64,000 nucleotides of DNA from Alphaproteobacteria bacterium (GTDB lineage: Bacteria; Pseudomonadota; Alphaproteobacteria; Rickettsiales; SXRF01): the NCBI GenBank assembly GCA_025362975.1, contig JANYES010000022.1, forward strand, positions 39,699 through 103,698. The letters are read 5' to 3'. Positions 16,089-23,231 of the stretch are shown in pieces. The notes beneath the pieces are model-generated. The model was not told the DNA's origin. It searched no databases and saw nothing but the letters and a program-made list of their open reading frames with translations. Both the position numbers and the translations under genes were made by a program. How positions within the stretch are numbered: position 1 is the first letter of the stretch; each line of letters opens with the position of its first letter.

Positions 16089-17774
16089 TTACGATGCGCG
16101 CTGAAGCGGGCGGTATTTGACCTTGGTCGGCGTCAGTGTGTCGACACCGAGACGCTTTTTGAGGTCGGCTTCGTAAGCTTCGTAGTTGCCTTCGAACCAT
16201 TCCACATGGGAGTCGCCTTCGAAGGCGAGGATGTGGGTGGCGATGCGGTCTAAGAACCAGCGATCATGCGAGATGATGACAGCACAGCCGGCGAAATCGC
16301 CGAGTGCGTCTTCAAGCGCGCGCAAGGTTTCGACGTCGAGATCGTTGGTCGGTTCGTCGAGGAGCAGCACGTTGGCTTCGGTTTTGAGCATTTTGGCGAG
16401 GTGGACGCGGTTGCGTTCACCGCCCGACAGCATGCCGATTTTTTTCTGCTGGTCGGAGCCTTTGAAGTTGAAGCTGGAGCAATAGGCGCGGGATTTGACG
16501 AGCTTTTTGCCGAGGTAGATTTCCTCGTCGCCGTTCGAGATTTCTTCCCAGACGGATTTTTTGTCGTCGAGCGAATCACGCGACTGGTCGACATAGCCGA
16601 GCTTTACGGAATCGCCGATTTTGAGGCTGCCGGAATCGGGTTTGTCGACGCCGGTGATCATTTTAAACAGGGTAGTTTTACCGGCGCCGTTCGGGCCGAT
16701 CACGCCCACAATGCCGCCCGGGGGCAGGCTGAAAGAGAGGTTTTCGATTAGCAGCTTGTCGCCAAAGCCTTTGTTGAGGTTTTCGGCTTCGATGACGAGA
16801 TTGCCAAGGCGCGGACCGGGCGGGATGACGATCTGAGCCACGCCGACTTGCGCTTTTTGTTCCTGCGCCACCATTGCCTCGTACGAGGCAATACGGGCTT
16901 TGGATTTGGCCTGGCGGGCTTTGGCGCCCTGGCGAATCCATTCCAATTCGCTGGCCATCTGCTTCTGGCGGGAGCCTTCTTCGCTCTTTTCCTGTTCTAA
17001 GCGCTTGCGTTTGGCGTCGAGGTAGGCGGAGTAGTTACCTTCGTAAGGGATGCCTTTGCCGCGATCTAATTCCAGAATCCACCCCGTTACGTTGTCGAGG
17101 AAGTAACGATCGTGGGTGACCATGACGACGGTGCCGGGGTAGGTTTCTAAGAAGTGCTGCATCCAGGCGATCGATTCGGCGTCCAGATGGTTGGTCGGTT
17201 CGTCGAGCAGCAGCATGTCGGGTTTTTCGAGGAGAAGCTTGCACAGCGCCACGCGGCGGCGTTCACCGCCGGAGAGCTTGGCCACTTCCGAATTGCCCGG
17301 CGGGCAACGCAGCGCGTCCATCGCGATTTCGATTTCGCGTTCTAAATCCCAGCCGTTGATGGCGTCGATTTTTTCCTGCAGCTCGCCCTGCTCTTCGATG
17401 AGCTTCATCATCTCGTCGTTATCGGTGACTTCGCCGAGCTTGTTGGAGACTTCGTTGAAACGGTCGAGAATGGCTTTTTTCTCGCCGAGGGCCATCATGA
17501 CGTTTTCCATGACGTTCTTGGTTTCGTCGAGCTTCGGCTCCTGTTCGAGGTAGCCGATTTTGACGCCTTCGGCGGCCCATGCTTCGCCGTTGAATTCCTT
17601 ATCGCGGCCCGCCATGATCTTCAAAAGCGTCGATTTACCCGAGCCGTTGGGGCCGAGCACGCCGATTTTGGCACCCGGGTAGAAGGACAGGTAAATGCCT
17701 TCGAGCACTTTTTTGCCGCCCGGGAAGGCTTTCGTTAAGTCTTTCATTACGTAGATATATTGGTGGGAAGCCAT
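16089..17774 (-). CDS. ettA: Energy-dependent translational throttle protein EttA (ABC-F)
   Basis: EttA is a soluble ABC-F ATPase that binds the ribosomal E site and gates entry into elongation according to the ATP/ADP ratio. The 561 residues hold two ABC domains. The first has GPNGSGKST (near residue 40) and LSGGERRRVALCKLLL. The second has GPNGAGKTT (near 360) and LSGGERNRVHLAKML. A charged linker (KRKRLEQEKSEEGSRQKQM) lies between. The length and the YIYVMKDLTKAFPGGKKVLEGI start are typical of EttA rather than Uup or YheS. It is transcribed alone. Confidence 0.95.
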   Translation of the reverse strand: MASHQYIYVMKDLTKAFPGGKKVLEGIYLSFYPGAKIGVLGPNGSGKSTLLKIMAGRDKEFNGEAWAAEGVKIGYLEQEPKLDETKNVMENVMMALGEKKAILDRFNEVSNKLGEVTDNDEMMKLIEEQGELQEKIDAINGWDLEREIEIAMDALRCPPGNSEVAKLSGGERRRVALCKLLLEKPDMLLLDEPTNHLDAESIAWMQHFLETYPGTVVMVTHDRYFLDNVTGWILELDRGKGIPYEGNYSAYLDAKRKRLEQEKSEEGSRQKQMASELEWIRQGAKARQAKSKARIASYEAMVAQEQKAQVGVAQIVIPPGPRLGNLVIEAENLNKGFGDKLLIENLSFSLPPGGIVGVIGPNGAGKTTLFKMITGVDKPDSGSLKIGDSVKLGYVDQSRDSLDDKKSVWEEISNGDEEIYLGKKLVKSRAYCSSFNFKGSDQQKKIGMLSGGERNRVHLAKMLKTEANVLLLDEPTNDLDVETLRALEDALGDFAGCAVIISHDRWFLDRIATHILAFEGDSHVEWFEGNYEAYEADLKKRLGVDTLTPTKVKYRPLQRAS

Positions 17775-17882
17775 ATGTTTCAGCCTGTTGATGTGGGTAA
17801 ACGTTACTATTATGTCGTTTTCATTTCGTGGGGAATGATTTAAGGTGTAAAAAGCCTTAAAAGCAATAAGGATTTAAAGCGT

Positions 17883-18281
17883 ATGAAGCAGATGGTAAAG
17901 GATTCCCTCAAGGGGATGATCATGTTCGGGTTGATCGGGGCAGTCGTAGGGCTTGGCGCGCCACTGGTCATGGGCGCTTTGCTGGGTGCGGAAACCGCCG
18001 GGGCGCTGGGCGCGGTGAGCGTTGCGGGCATGCTGCATACGGGCGTGGTGTTCGGGCTGTTCGGGTTGCTGGAGCCGGTGGTGAAGACGGTGTTCGGTTT
18101 TATCTTCGGCGAAAAGAAGGAAGAGGCTGCGAAAGATCAGGCGCCGGAACGCAAGAAGGTGCATCTGACGATCATTCAAGGGCCGGAAATGGCGCAGGAC
18201 GTATGCCAGAGCGGGTTCCGCCAGATTGTGGAAGCCCAGCGCCTCGTGGCGTCGGGCGATAAAGCGGTTAGCATCCAGTAA
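17883..18281 (+). CDS. Small membrane protein of unknown function
   Basis: The 132 residues have a hydrophobic first half with two or three membrane helices (GMIMFGLIGAVVGLGAPLV, AGALGAVSVAGMLHTGVVF, FGLLEPVVKTVFGFIFG). A soluble, charged second half (EKKEEAAKDQAPERKKVHL to the end) follows. No family is recognised. The stop overlaps the start of the next small membrane-protein gene by one base, so the two are almost certainly one transcript and may act together. Confidence 0.7.
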   Translation: MKQMVKDSLKGMIMFGLIGAVVGLGAPLVMGALLGAETAGALGAVSVAGMLHTGVVFGLFGLLEPVVKTVFGFIFGEKKEEAAKDQAPERKKVHLTIIQGPEMAQDVCQSGFRQIVEAQRLVASGDKAVSIQ

Positions 18282-18532
18282 TGCGGATGTATCTCAATGC
18301 TGGTCTGAAATTCCTGATCTTCGGCGTGTTGCTGGCGCTGACGGCACCGTATCTCGGCTCGGTCATGGGGCTGTCGCCGACGGTGGAGGGGGCGCGCGGT
18401 GAGCTTGGGAAAATGGGCGATCCGCTGCTGGTGGGGCTGTTTTTTGCCGCACTTGGCATGCTTAACGTGGCGGTCGATAGATTCATGAAAAAGACTTTCG
18501 TCACCCCGCCTTCTAGCGGCGACGCGCCGTAA
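18281..18532 (+). CDS. Small two-helix membrane protein of unknown function
   Basis: The 83 residues have two predicted membrane helices (LKFLIFGVLLALTAPYLGSV and PLLVGLFFAALGMLNVAV) and a short Pro/Ser tail. It is translationally coupled to the preceding gene (TAATG). A second ATG two codons later is possible. The 3' end overlaps convergent tadA by 20 bases. No function can be assigned. Confidence 0.65.
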   Translation: MRMYLNAGLKFLIFGVLLALTAPYLGSVMGLSPTVEGARGELGKMGDPLLVGLFFAALGMLNVAVDRFMKKTFVTPPSSGDAP

Positions 18533-18962
18533 AAAAATCCTTCAGTATCTGGGCGCATTCGGTTTCCATTAAACCGCCGATGACTTCGGGACGGTGATGG
18601 CAGGTGGGTTGCTGGAAAATCCGGGCGCCGCTTTCTACGCCGCCCCCCTTAGGGTCATAAGCGCCGAAATACAGGCGGCGGATGCGCGCAAAGCTGATCG
18701 CCTGCGCGCACATGGCGCAGGGTTCCAGTGTTACGTACATATCGCAGCCGTCGAGGCGTTCGTTGCCCAGCATTTTGCAGGCAAGGCGGATGGCGAGCAG
18801 CTCGGCGTGCGCCGTGGGATCGTACATTTCGGTGGTGCGGTTGCCGCAGGCGGCGATGACGCTGTTTTCATAGACGATGATGGCGCCGACGGGCACTTCG
18901 TTGCGCTCATCGGCGAGCTTGGCCTGTTGCAGGGACAGTTGCATGGGGGACGGAAGTTCCAT
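18513..18962 (-). CDS. tadA: tRNA-specific adenosine deaminase TadA
   Basis: TadA converts A34 to inosine in the anticodon of tRNA-Arg(ACG). The 149-residue protein carries the zinc deaminase motifs: H52-A-E54 (TAHAELLAI) and P-C82-A-M-C85 (LEPCAMCAQAI). The N-terminal VPVGAIIVYENSVIAACGN and C-terminal LMETECAQILKDFF are normal for the family. It stands alone and is convergent with the small membrane-protein pair. Confidence 0.95.
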   Translation of the reverse strand: MELPSPMQLSLQQAKLADERNEVPVGAIIVYENSVIAACGNRTTEMYDPTAHAELLAIRLACKMLGNERLDGCDMYVTLEPCAMCAQAISFARIRRLYFGAYDPKGGGVESGARIFQQPTCHHRPEVIGGLMETECAQILKDFFTARRR

Positions 18963-19119
18963 CGGATTCTCAAAAATGATTTGCCAGAAGCGTTGTTTAC
19001 ACGTATTAACACGCTGTTTCCAGCTTATTTACTCGTTGTAGGTGAGCCATGGGCATTGTGCCTGGTTCGGATGACATGAAGCGCCAGAAACGGCGTTATT
19101 GTCCATTGAGGACAGACCT

Positions 19120-19326
19120 ATGCGGTCGATTCTCAGCAGCACTGCGTCACGCGTGCTGGCGTTCTCCACCCCGTTCTTCCTTGGCTACAGCTATGCCAAG
19201 GGGTACATCACGGATGGCGTCAGCTCAAGCAGCGACTCGGTATGGATGGCGTTGGTTTGCGTCGGCCTCGCGCTGTCGCTAATCAGCCTCGTCGCGACGG
19301 CGCGTAGCAAGACCGCTGTCGCCTAA
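19120..19326 (+). CDS. Small membrane protein of unknown function
   Basis: The 68 residues start at an ATG preceded by GAGGA at 19108-19112 (seven-base spacing), better than the upstream TTG. Two hydrophobic segments are visible (RVLAFSTPFFLGYSYAKGY and VWMALVCVGLALSLISLVATA). No family is recognised. Good spacing of the ribosome-binding site and ordinary codon use support a real gene. Confidence 0.6.
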   Translation: MRSILSSTASRVLAFSTPFFLGYSYAKGYITDGVSSSSDSVWMALVCVGLALSLISLVATARSKTAVA

Positions 19327-19414
19327 GTTAACCGCCGGGACTAAACGACCCGGCAAAGTGGGGGATGCGTCTGTAAAGACTGCCCCCATTTTTTTGCTTA
19401 TTTTTTGCGGCCAA

Positions 19415-19900
19415 TTATTTTTTGCGGAAGGAATCCAGCGAGATGATTTCGGCGGAATTGTCGTCGCCCTCGTTTTCTTCAAGACCGGGGATGATGGACA
19501 CGGGGTCCTGCGGGATGGCGAGGCCGAGATTGGCGGCTTCGGGGAAATCCGGCTGCTGGAATTGCAGGCCGAATTTTACGCTCGGATCGGCAAACGCGGT
19601 CAGCGCCGCATAAGGGATGATGAGTTTTTCGGGGATGCCGTTGAAGCTGAGCGTGGCGGTGAAAAGCTGCTCTTCGACTTTAAAATCCCAGAACTGGTGT
19701 TGCAGCACGATGGTCATTTCCTTGGGGTATTTGCTTTTCAGCAACTCGGAAATGCGCACGCCTGGATGGTTGGTGGCAAACGACACGTAAAAATGATGCT
19801 CGCCCGGAAGCCCCGACGACTGCACCTGTTTGAGCACTTCGCGCACGACGCCGCGCATCGCCTGGTCGATCATCATGGTGTAGTGGATATCTTCGGTCAT
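19415..19900 (-). CDS. sspB: SspB, ClpXP adaptor for tmRNA-tagged proteins (alphaproteobacterial type)
   Basis: SspB binds the ANDN-containing tag added by tmRNA and hands the protein to ClpXP. The 161 residues contain the SspB fold: YTMMIDQAMRGVVREVLKQV, HFYVSFATNHPGVRIS, MTIVLQHQFWDFKVEEQLFTATLSFNGIPEKLIIPYAALTAF. An acidic linker (EENEGDDNSAEIIS) and a short C-terminus LDSFRKK follow. That tail is where SspB proteins carry the ClpX-docking motif. The gene lies about 70 bases downstream of ssrA on the same strand, so it may be partly read through from the ssrA promoter. Confidence 0.92.
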   Translation of the reverse strand: MTEDIHYTMMIDQAMRGVVREVLKQVQSSGLPGEHHFYVSFATNHPGVRISELLKSKYPKEMTIVLQHQFWDFKVEEQLFTATLSFNGIPEKLIIPYAALTAFADPSVKFGLQFQQPDFPEAANLGLAIPQDPVSIIPGLEENEGDDNSAEIISLDSFRKK

Positions 19901-19970
19901 GAGCTTACTTTAAGGCTTATTTGGGTTTTTCAAACTAAACTATACATTGTTGCGCGTCCTGAGACACCTA

Positions 19971-19996
19971 GAAAAGATGGGGGGATTGCTCCCCCC
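19971..19996 (-). terminator. Terminator or 3' hairpin of ssrA
   Basis: On the minus strand GGGGGG (19991-19996), a six-base loop and CCCCCC (19979-19984) are followed by ATCTTTTC. It is placed at the end of the coding piece, ahead of sspB. It may be part of mature tmRNA as well as a terminator; the short U-run makes it leaky at best. Confidence 0.6.
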
Positions 19997-20237
19997 ACCC
20001 GAAACGGGTTTCTGTTACCCGGCACCCGTTCCAATGACCGTGTTACGTGCTAGTGCACGCGTGAGCCGTTAGGCAGCAACGCGAGCAGCTACGACGGTGT
20101 TGTCGTTAGCAGCAACAAATGCAACGTTGTCGTTAGCATTTAAAGTTTTGACCTGGTATCGCCAGTATCATCACGGGCAAAAATAAGACCTTTACTACGT
20201 TTGTCGAGCCTATTCGCCCCCAAAGTGACTCGAAGAA

Positions 20238-20406
20238 AATCTCGGGCTTCGCCCTGCGATTGTCTTCGGGTTTGAAATGGCCAGATTTAAACCCGAAGTA
20301 AATTCGGGCTTAAATCAGAATATTTTCTATGAAAAACAAAAACGACGTTTTTTGTTTTTCATTGGCCGTATTTTCCAAAACTAATCGCAGGGCGAAGCCC
20401 GAGATT
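20238..20406 (-). repeat. Nested inverted repeats in the tmRNA intervening segment
   Basis: A perfect 24-base inverted repeat has arms at 20238-20261 and 20383-20406. Inside are a second perfect 10-base hairpin (20264-20273 with 20289-20298; CTTCGGGTTT and its complement) and a third near-perfect A/T-rich hairpin at about 20329-20362. The outer stem continues towards the tmRNA acceptor stem, so the precursor would form one long rod that presents both cleavage sites. Confidence 0.75.
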
Positions 20407-20507
20407 CGTTTTGATTTCCTTTGGTGGAGGCGCCGGGTACTGCCCCCGGGTCCAATCCGCTTATTCTGACTTACGTTTATCGCCATAGTTACCGAAGTAA
20501 CCCGTCT

Positions 20508-20536
20508 AATATAGGCCAGTAGTTTGCGGTTGTGAA
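20508..20536 (-). promoter_or_regulatory. Promoter of ssrA
   Basis: On the minus strand TTCACA (20531-20536) and TATATT (20508-20513) are separated by exactly 17 bases. Transcription would start near 20500, about 78 bases before the CCA end of the acceptor piece. Confidence 0.65.
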
Positions 20537-20664
20537 GGGGGTTAAATGCATAAAAAGGTGAATAAAGGGCTTGGTGGGACGGATCGCTGGCTGCGGGAGA
20601 GGCTTTTTTCGTATTGAAATGCGGCTGGTGCTCTTCTAGTCTACCGGCAAACAGCGGAGGCATC

Positions 20665-21603
20665 ATGGCATTATCGACGACACAGGCAGCGGAAATTTCA
20701 GCACAGCGGGATATCACCACGCCTACCCGCCGCGACGTCGCGCCTGCGCTTGAAGAAATGCTGTATAAGGCATTCCCCGTGCTCGACCACGGGTTTATCC
20801 GCGTGATCGATTACATGGGCACCGACTCGGCTATTGTACAGGCGGCACGCGTTTCTTACGGTAAAGGTACGCGTAAGGTGAATGAAGATGCGGGGCTGAT
20901 CAATTACCTGATGCGCCACCGCCATACGACGCCGTTTGAAATGTGCGAAATCAAGTTCCACATCAAGCTGCCGATCTTTATCGCCCGCCAGTGGATTCGT
21001 CATCGTACAGCCAATGTGAATGAATATTCGGGCCGTTATTCCATTATGGATAAGGAATTCTACGTCCCGGCGCCGGAGCAACTGGCGGCGCAGTCACAGT
21101 CGAATAGGCAGGGGCGCGGGAATACGCTTGAAGGCGAGGAGGCCCAGCGCGTGTTGGAGCTGTTGCAGCAGGACGCGACGCAGGCATACGGGCATTACGA
21201 AGAAATGCTGAACGAGGACGTGGTCGGCAATGTGATCGACGAAAACAAAACCGGCCTTGCCCGCGAGCTGGCGCGCATGAATCTGACGCTGAATTACTAC
21301 ACGCAGTGGTACTGGAAAATCGACCTCCAGAACCTGATGCATTTCCTGTCGCTTCGCGCCGATTCCCATGCGCAGTATGAAATCCGTGTCTATGCGGAGC
21401 TGATGCTGGATATGTTGAAGGCGTGGGTGCCGCTGACGCATGCGGCGTTTATGGATTACCGTGTCGGCGGGGCGTCGATTTCGTCCAAGGGGCTTGGTAT
21501 CGTCAAGCGCCTGATTGCGGGTGAAAACGTAAGCCAGGAGCAAAGCGGGCTTTCCAAAGGGGAATGGCGCGAGCTGATGATAACGCTAGGCCGCGAAGCA
21601 TAG
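20665..21603 (+). CDS. thyX: Flavin-dependent thymidylate synthase ThyX
   Basis: ThyX makes dTMP from dUMP using methylene-tetrahydrofolate and FAD/NADPH. The protein of 312 residues contains the ThyX signature [14 protein letters not shown] (112-125), preceded by [43 protein letters not shown] lies near the C-terminus. I chose the ATG at 20665 because GGAGG is at 20656-20660; the open frame upstream lacks support. It is divergent from ssrA. Confidence 0.95.
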   Translation: MALSTTQAAEISAQRDITTPTRRDVAPALEEMLYKAFPVLDHGFIRVIDYMGTDSAIVQAARVSYGKGTRKVNEDAGLINYLMRHRHTTPFEMCEIKFHIKLPIFIARQWIRHRTANVNEYSGRYSIMDKEFYVPAPEQLAAQSQSNRQGRGNTLEGEEAQRVLELLQQDATQAYGHYEEMLNEDVVGNVIDENKTGLARELARMNLTLNYYTQWYWKIDLQNLMHFLSLRADSHAQYEIRVYAELMLDMLKAWVPLTHAAFMDYRVGGASISSKGLGIVKRLIAGENVSQEQSGLSKGEWRELMITLGREA

Positions 21604-21678
21604 TTTCATAAGTTGCTGAAATTCAATAAAAATTTCTGAGGACGCTCGGCGACTTTTAGCGATTCGTAAGTATTTAAC

Positions 21679-21687
21679 TGCTATACT
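21679..21687 (+). promoter_or_regulatory. Extended -10 promoter candidate
   Basis: TGCTATACT, an extended -10 element, ends 21 bases before the ATG at 21709. No good -35 is visible. The same GCTATACT occurs before phhA and before the gene at 41331. Confidence 0.45.
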
Positions 21688-21708
21688 GGGTGAAAACTCA
21701 GGTGGGGT

Positions 21709-22317
21709 ATGGATAAGCAACTCGCGGATTTGCTCATGGAAGAGCGCAAGGACGGCAATGTCCGTTTCGTGGTTAACGGCACGAAAGTCGTGGCCGTCTT
21801 CGAATTGCAGCCGCATGAGGATGAGAATATTGCCGCGCTTGGGCGCGTGCATGCTTCCCACACTGTGGCGGGCGGTTATACGATCGCGTATTGCCCGAGT
21901 CCCGATGAAGCGCAGAAAGCGGCTTCGCAGATGGCCAACCGTGCCATTAATGTGGCAGATGTGATCGACCAGCAGGCTGAAAAAACCTTCTGCCGTGTTG
22001 CGATTTGTGAACTCGGGATTTCGCTGGATACGCAGCAGCTCAAACAGATGATGGAACTGGAAGCGCAGCGCCAGCACATGCAAGCCCATCCTCCCAAAAC
22101 GCCGCCGAGGCTTTCCAACGCCGAGCGCGAGCGCGTTGAAAAACATAAGGTGAACGGGACGGCTGAGCCGCTGGTGCGCATTCGCTATAACTCAACCAAG
22201 CTTTGGCTGGGCGATCTGGCGGCGGAGGTGGGGCTGGCGTCGAAATACCAGATCGCGATGAACTATATCGGCGAGGATAAATACAATGTGGCGTTGAACC
22301 CAGAGCAGCAGGCGTAA
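21709..22317 (+). CDS. Unknown 202-residue cytoplasmic protein
   Basis: No family is recognised. There is no signal peptide or membrane segment. The first half is alpha/beta (VRFVVNGTKVVAVFELQPHEDE, GGYTIAYCPSPDEAQKAASQMANRAI). A Gln/Met-rich helix (QQLKQMMELEAQRQHMQ) and a C-terminal region (RIRYNSTKLWLGDLAAEVGLASKYQIAMNY) follow. The gene has its own -10 element and normal codon use and is followed closely by a 54-residue ORF. Confidence 0.7.
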   Translation: MDKQLADLLMEERKDGNVRFVVNGTKVVAVFELQPHEDENIAALGRVHASHTVAGGYTIAYCPSPDEAQKAASQMANRAINVADVIDQQAEKTFCRVAICELGISLDTQQLKQMMELEAQRQHMQAHPPKTPPRLSNAERERVEKHKVNGTAEPLVRIRYNSTKLWLGDLAAEVGLASKYQIAMNYIGEDKYNVALNPEQQA

Positions 22318-22329
22318 TATGCAGCCATT

Positions 22330-22494
22330 ATGATCAGTGGGGTAAAGGTGCAGGTGCTGGAGCGCGCTATCGCAGAACAGGAAGCCGGTGCGGCGATGGC
22401 GCGCGGCGAGCATCTGGAGCGGGAAGGTAAATTCGCTGCGTCGTACCGTGAGCGATTGCGCCAAACAGCGGTTGAAAACGAAAAGAAGCGTTAA
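22330..22494 (+). CDS. Small Glu/Arg/Ala-rich helical protein
   Basis: An ATG at 22330 opens 54 codons to TAA 22492-22494. The product starts MISGVKVQVLERAIAEQ and ends RQTAVENEKKR. It would be one long charged amphipathic helix. It lies 12 bases after the previous gene, on the same strand and just before a hairpin terminator, so it is probably co-transcribed. The ribosome-binding site is weak, so translation is uncertain. Confidence 0.45.
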   Translation: MISGVKVQVLERAIAEQEAGAAMARGEHLEREGKFAASYRERLRQTAVENEKKR

Positions 22495-22499
22495 AACAA

Positions 22500-22534
22500 T
22501 TCGGCAGGATTTGCTTTTGCAAACCCTGCCGGAA
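22500..22534. terminator. Bidirectional hairpin terminator
   Basis: CGGCAGGATTTGC pairs with GCAAACCCTGCCG across a TTTT loop (one A/C mismatch), between convergent genes ending at 22494 and 22558. The minus-strand exit is T-rich (ATTGTTTTAA), so it best serves the minus-strand gene. Confidence 0.6.
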
Positions 22535-22557
22535 TCATCAGAAAATATCAGGCTGGA

Positions 22558-23061
22558 TTATTCCGTGAACACGTAATGTTTTTTCACGAGGCCTTTGCCG
22601 ACGGTGATTTTTTCGCTTTTATTGCCGCCAGAGCCGCTGGTTTCGATGGTGTAGGTGCCGGGGGTCAGCTTGGCATAGACATAGGGGCCGGCATCGGCGA
22701 TGGAGACCAACGGGGTGCCTTTGGCGTCGAGGATGCGAAGGCCGACATTGCTTACATATTCGCCGTTTTTAGCGGAGAGCAGGACCTGCACGTTGAATTC
22801 ATGCGCGCGTGCCTTGAGTTCGGCGACTTCTTCGTCGCTGATGCCGCCGTTGAGGAACTCAGTGCCGTTGGTGCTGCTCTGGTCGTTGATGGGGAGGGAC
22901 GGAATGGCGCCGCTGCCGGTGGAATCGATGTTGACGCGGTTTACGGGTGCGTATTGCGGCGCAGTCTGCATCGGGGCCGTCTGCATGGGTGCGGGGGTCT
23001 GGGCGCTGGCGGTGCCGGCGATCAGGGTAATGGTTGCGGTTAATAGGGCTAAAATACGCAT
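22558..23061 (-). CDS. Secreted protein with carboxypeptidase-regulatory-like beta domain
   Basis: The 167 residues start with a signal peptide (MRILALLTATITLIAGTASA). A Pro/Gln/Met-rich spacer with a near-repeat (PMQTAPMQTAPQ) follows, then a beta-sandwich-like C-terminal region from about residue 85 (VQVLLSAKNGEYVSNVGLRILDAKG, GPYVYAKLTPGTYTIE). That pattern resembles carboxypeptidase regulatory-like folds that bind other proteins or glycans. It should be periplasmic. It is divergent from hmgA, across a spacer with a strong palindrome. Confidence 0.75.
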   Translation of the reverse strand: MRILALLTATITLIAGTASAQTPAPMQTAPMQTAPQYAPVNRVNIDSTGSGAIPSLPINDQSSTNGTEFLNGGISDEEVAELKARAHEFNVQVLLSAKNGEYVSNVGLRILDAKGTPLVSIADAGPYVYAKLTPGTYTIETSGSGGNKSEKITVGKGLVKKHYVFTE

Positions 23062-23181
23062 GGATATTCTCTCCGTTGTTTAATCATGTTTAATTTGCGA
23101 CAGGTGCCTTCATGGCAACTTATTCGATCAGCATTGATTTTTTCCTGTCCTCCTAATAGCATGGTTCCGCATAAATTTAAA

Positions 23182-23206
23182 ATAAGGATTTGGGCCAAAT
23201 CCTTAT
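23182..23206. promoter_or_regulatory. Perfect 12+1+12 palindrome upstream of hmgA (operator candidate)
   Basis: The arm ATAAGGATTTGG (23182-23193), one central G, and its exact complement (23195-23206) lie 25 bases before the hmgA start. With a single-base centre it cannot form an efficient RNA hairpin and looks like a dimeric repressor site. No regulator gene is visible in the window. Confidence 0.55.
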
Positions 23207-23231
23207 ATTTTAATCACTTGATGTGGAAACC

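Larger units (their letters stand above)
19970..20500 (-). ncRNA. ssrA: Permuted two-piece tmRNA gene with a 22-codon tag holding ANDN twice
   Basis: tmRNA rescues stalled ribosomes. On the minus strand the acceptor piece comes first (about 20500-20422): GGACCCGGGGGCAGTACCCGG, then CGCCTCCACCA ending in CCA at 20422. The coding piece starts at 20221 with GGGGGCG, which pairs with CGCCTCC as the acceptor stem. The tag frame begins at 20137 and ends with TAA at 20071-20069. It reads ANDNVAFVA, then ANDNTVVAARVAA. The 12-mer coding for ANDN occurs at 20126-20137 and again, identical, at 20099-20110. About 200 bases between the pieces should be removed from the precursor. The 5' and 3' ends are approximate. 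Confidence 0.92.

Noticed and set aside
20310..20720. 136-codon minus-strand open frame overlapping the start of thyX and ssrA
   Set aside because: It reads through the ssrA promoter and acceptor piece; no protein-like features.
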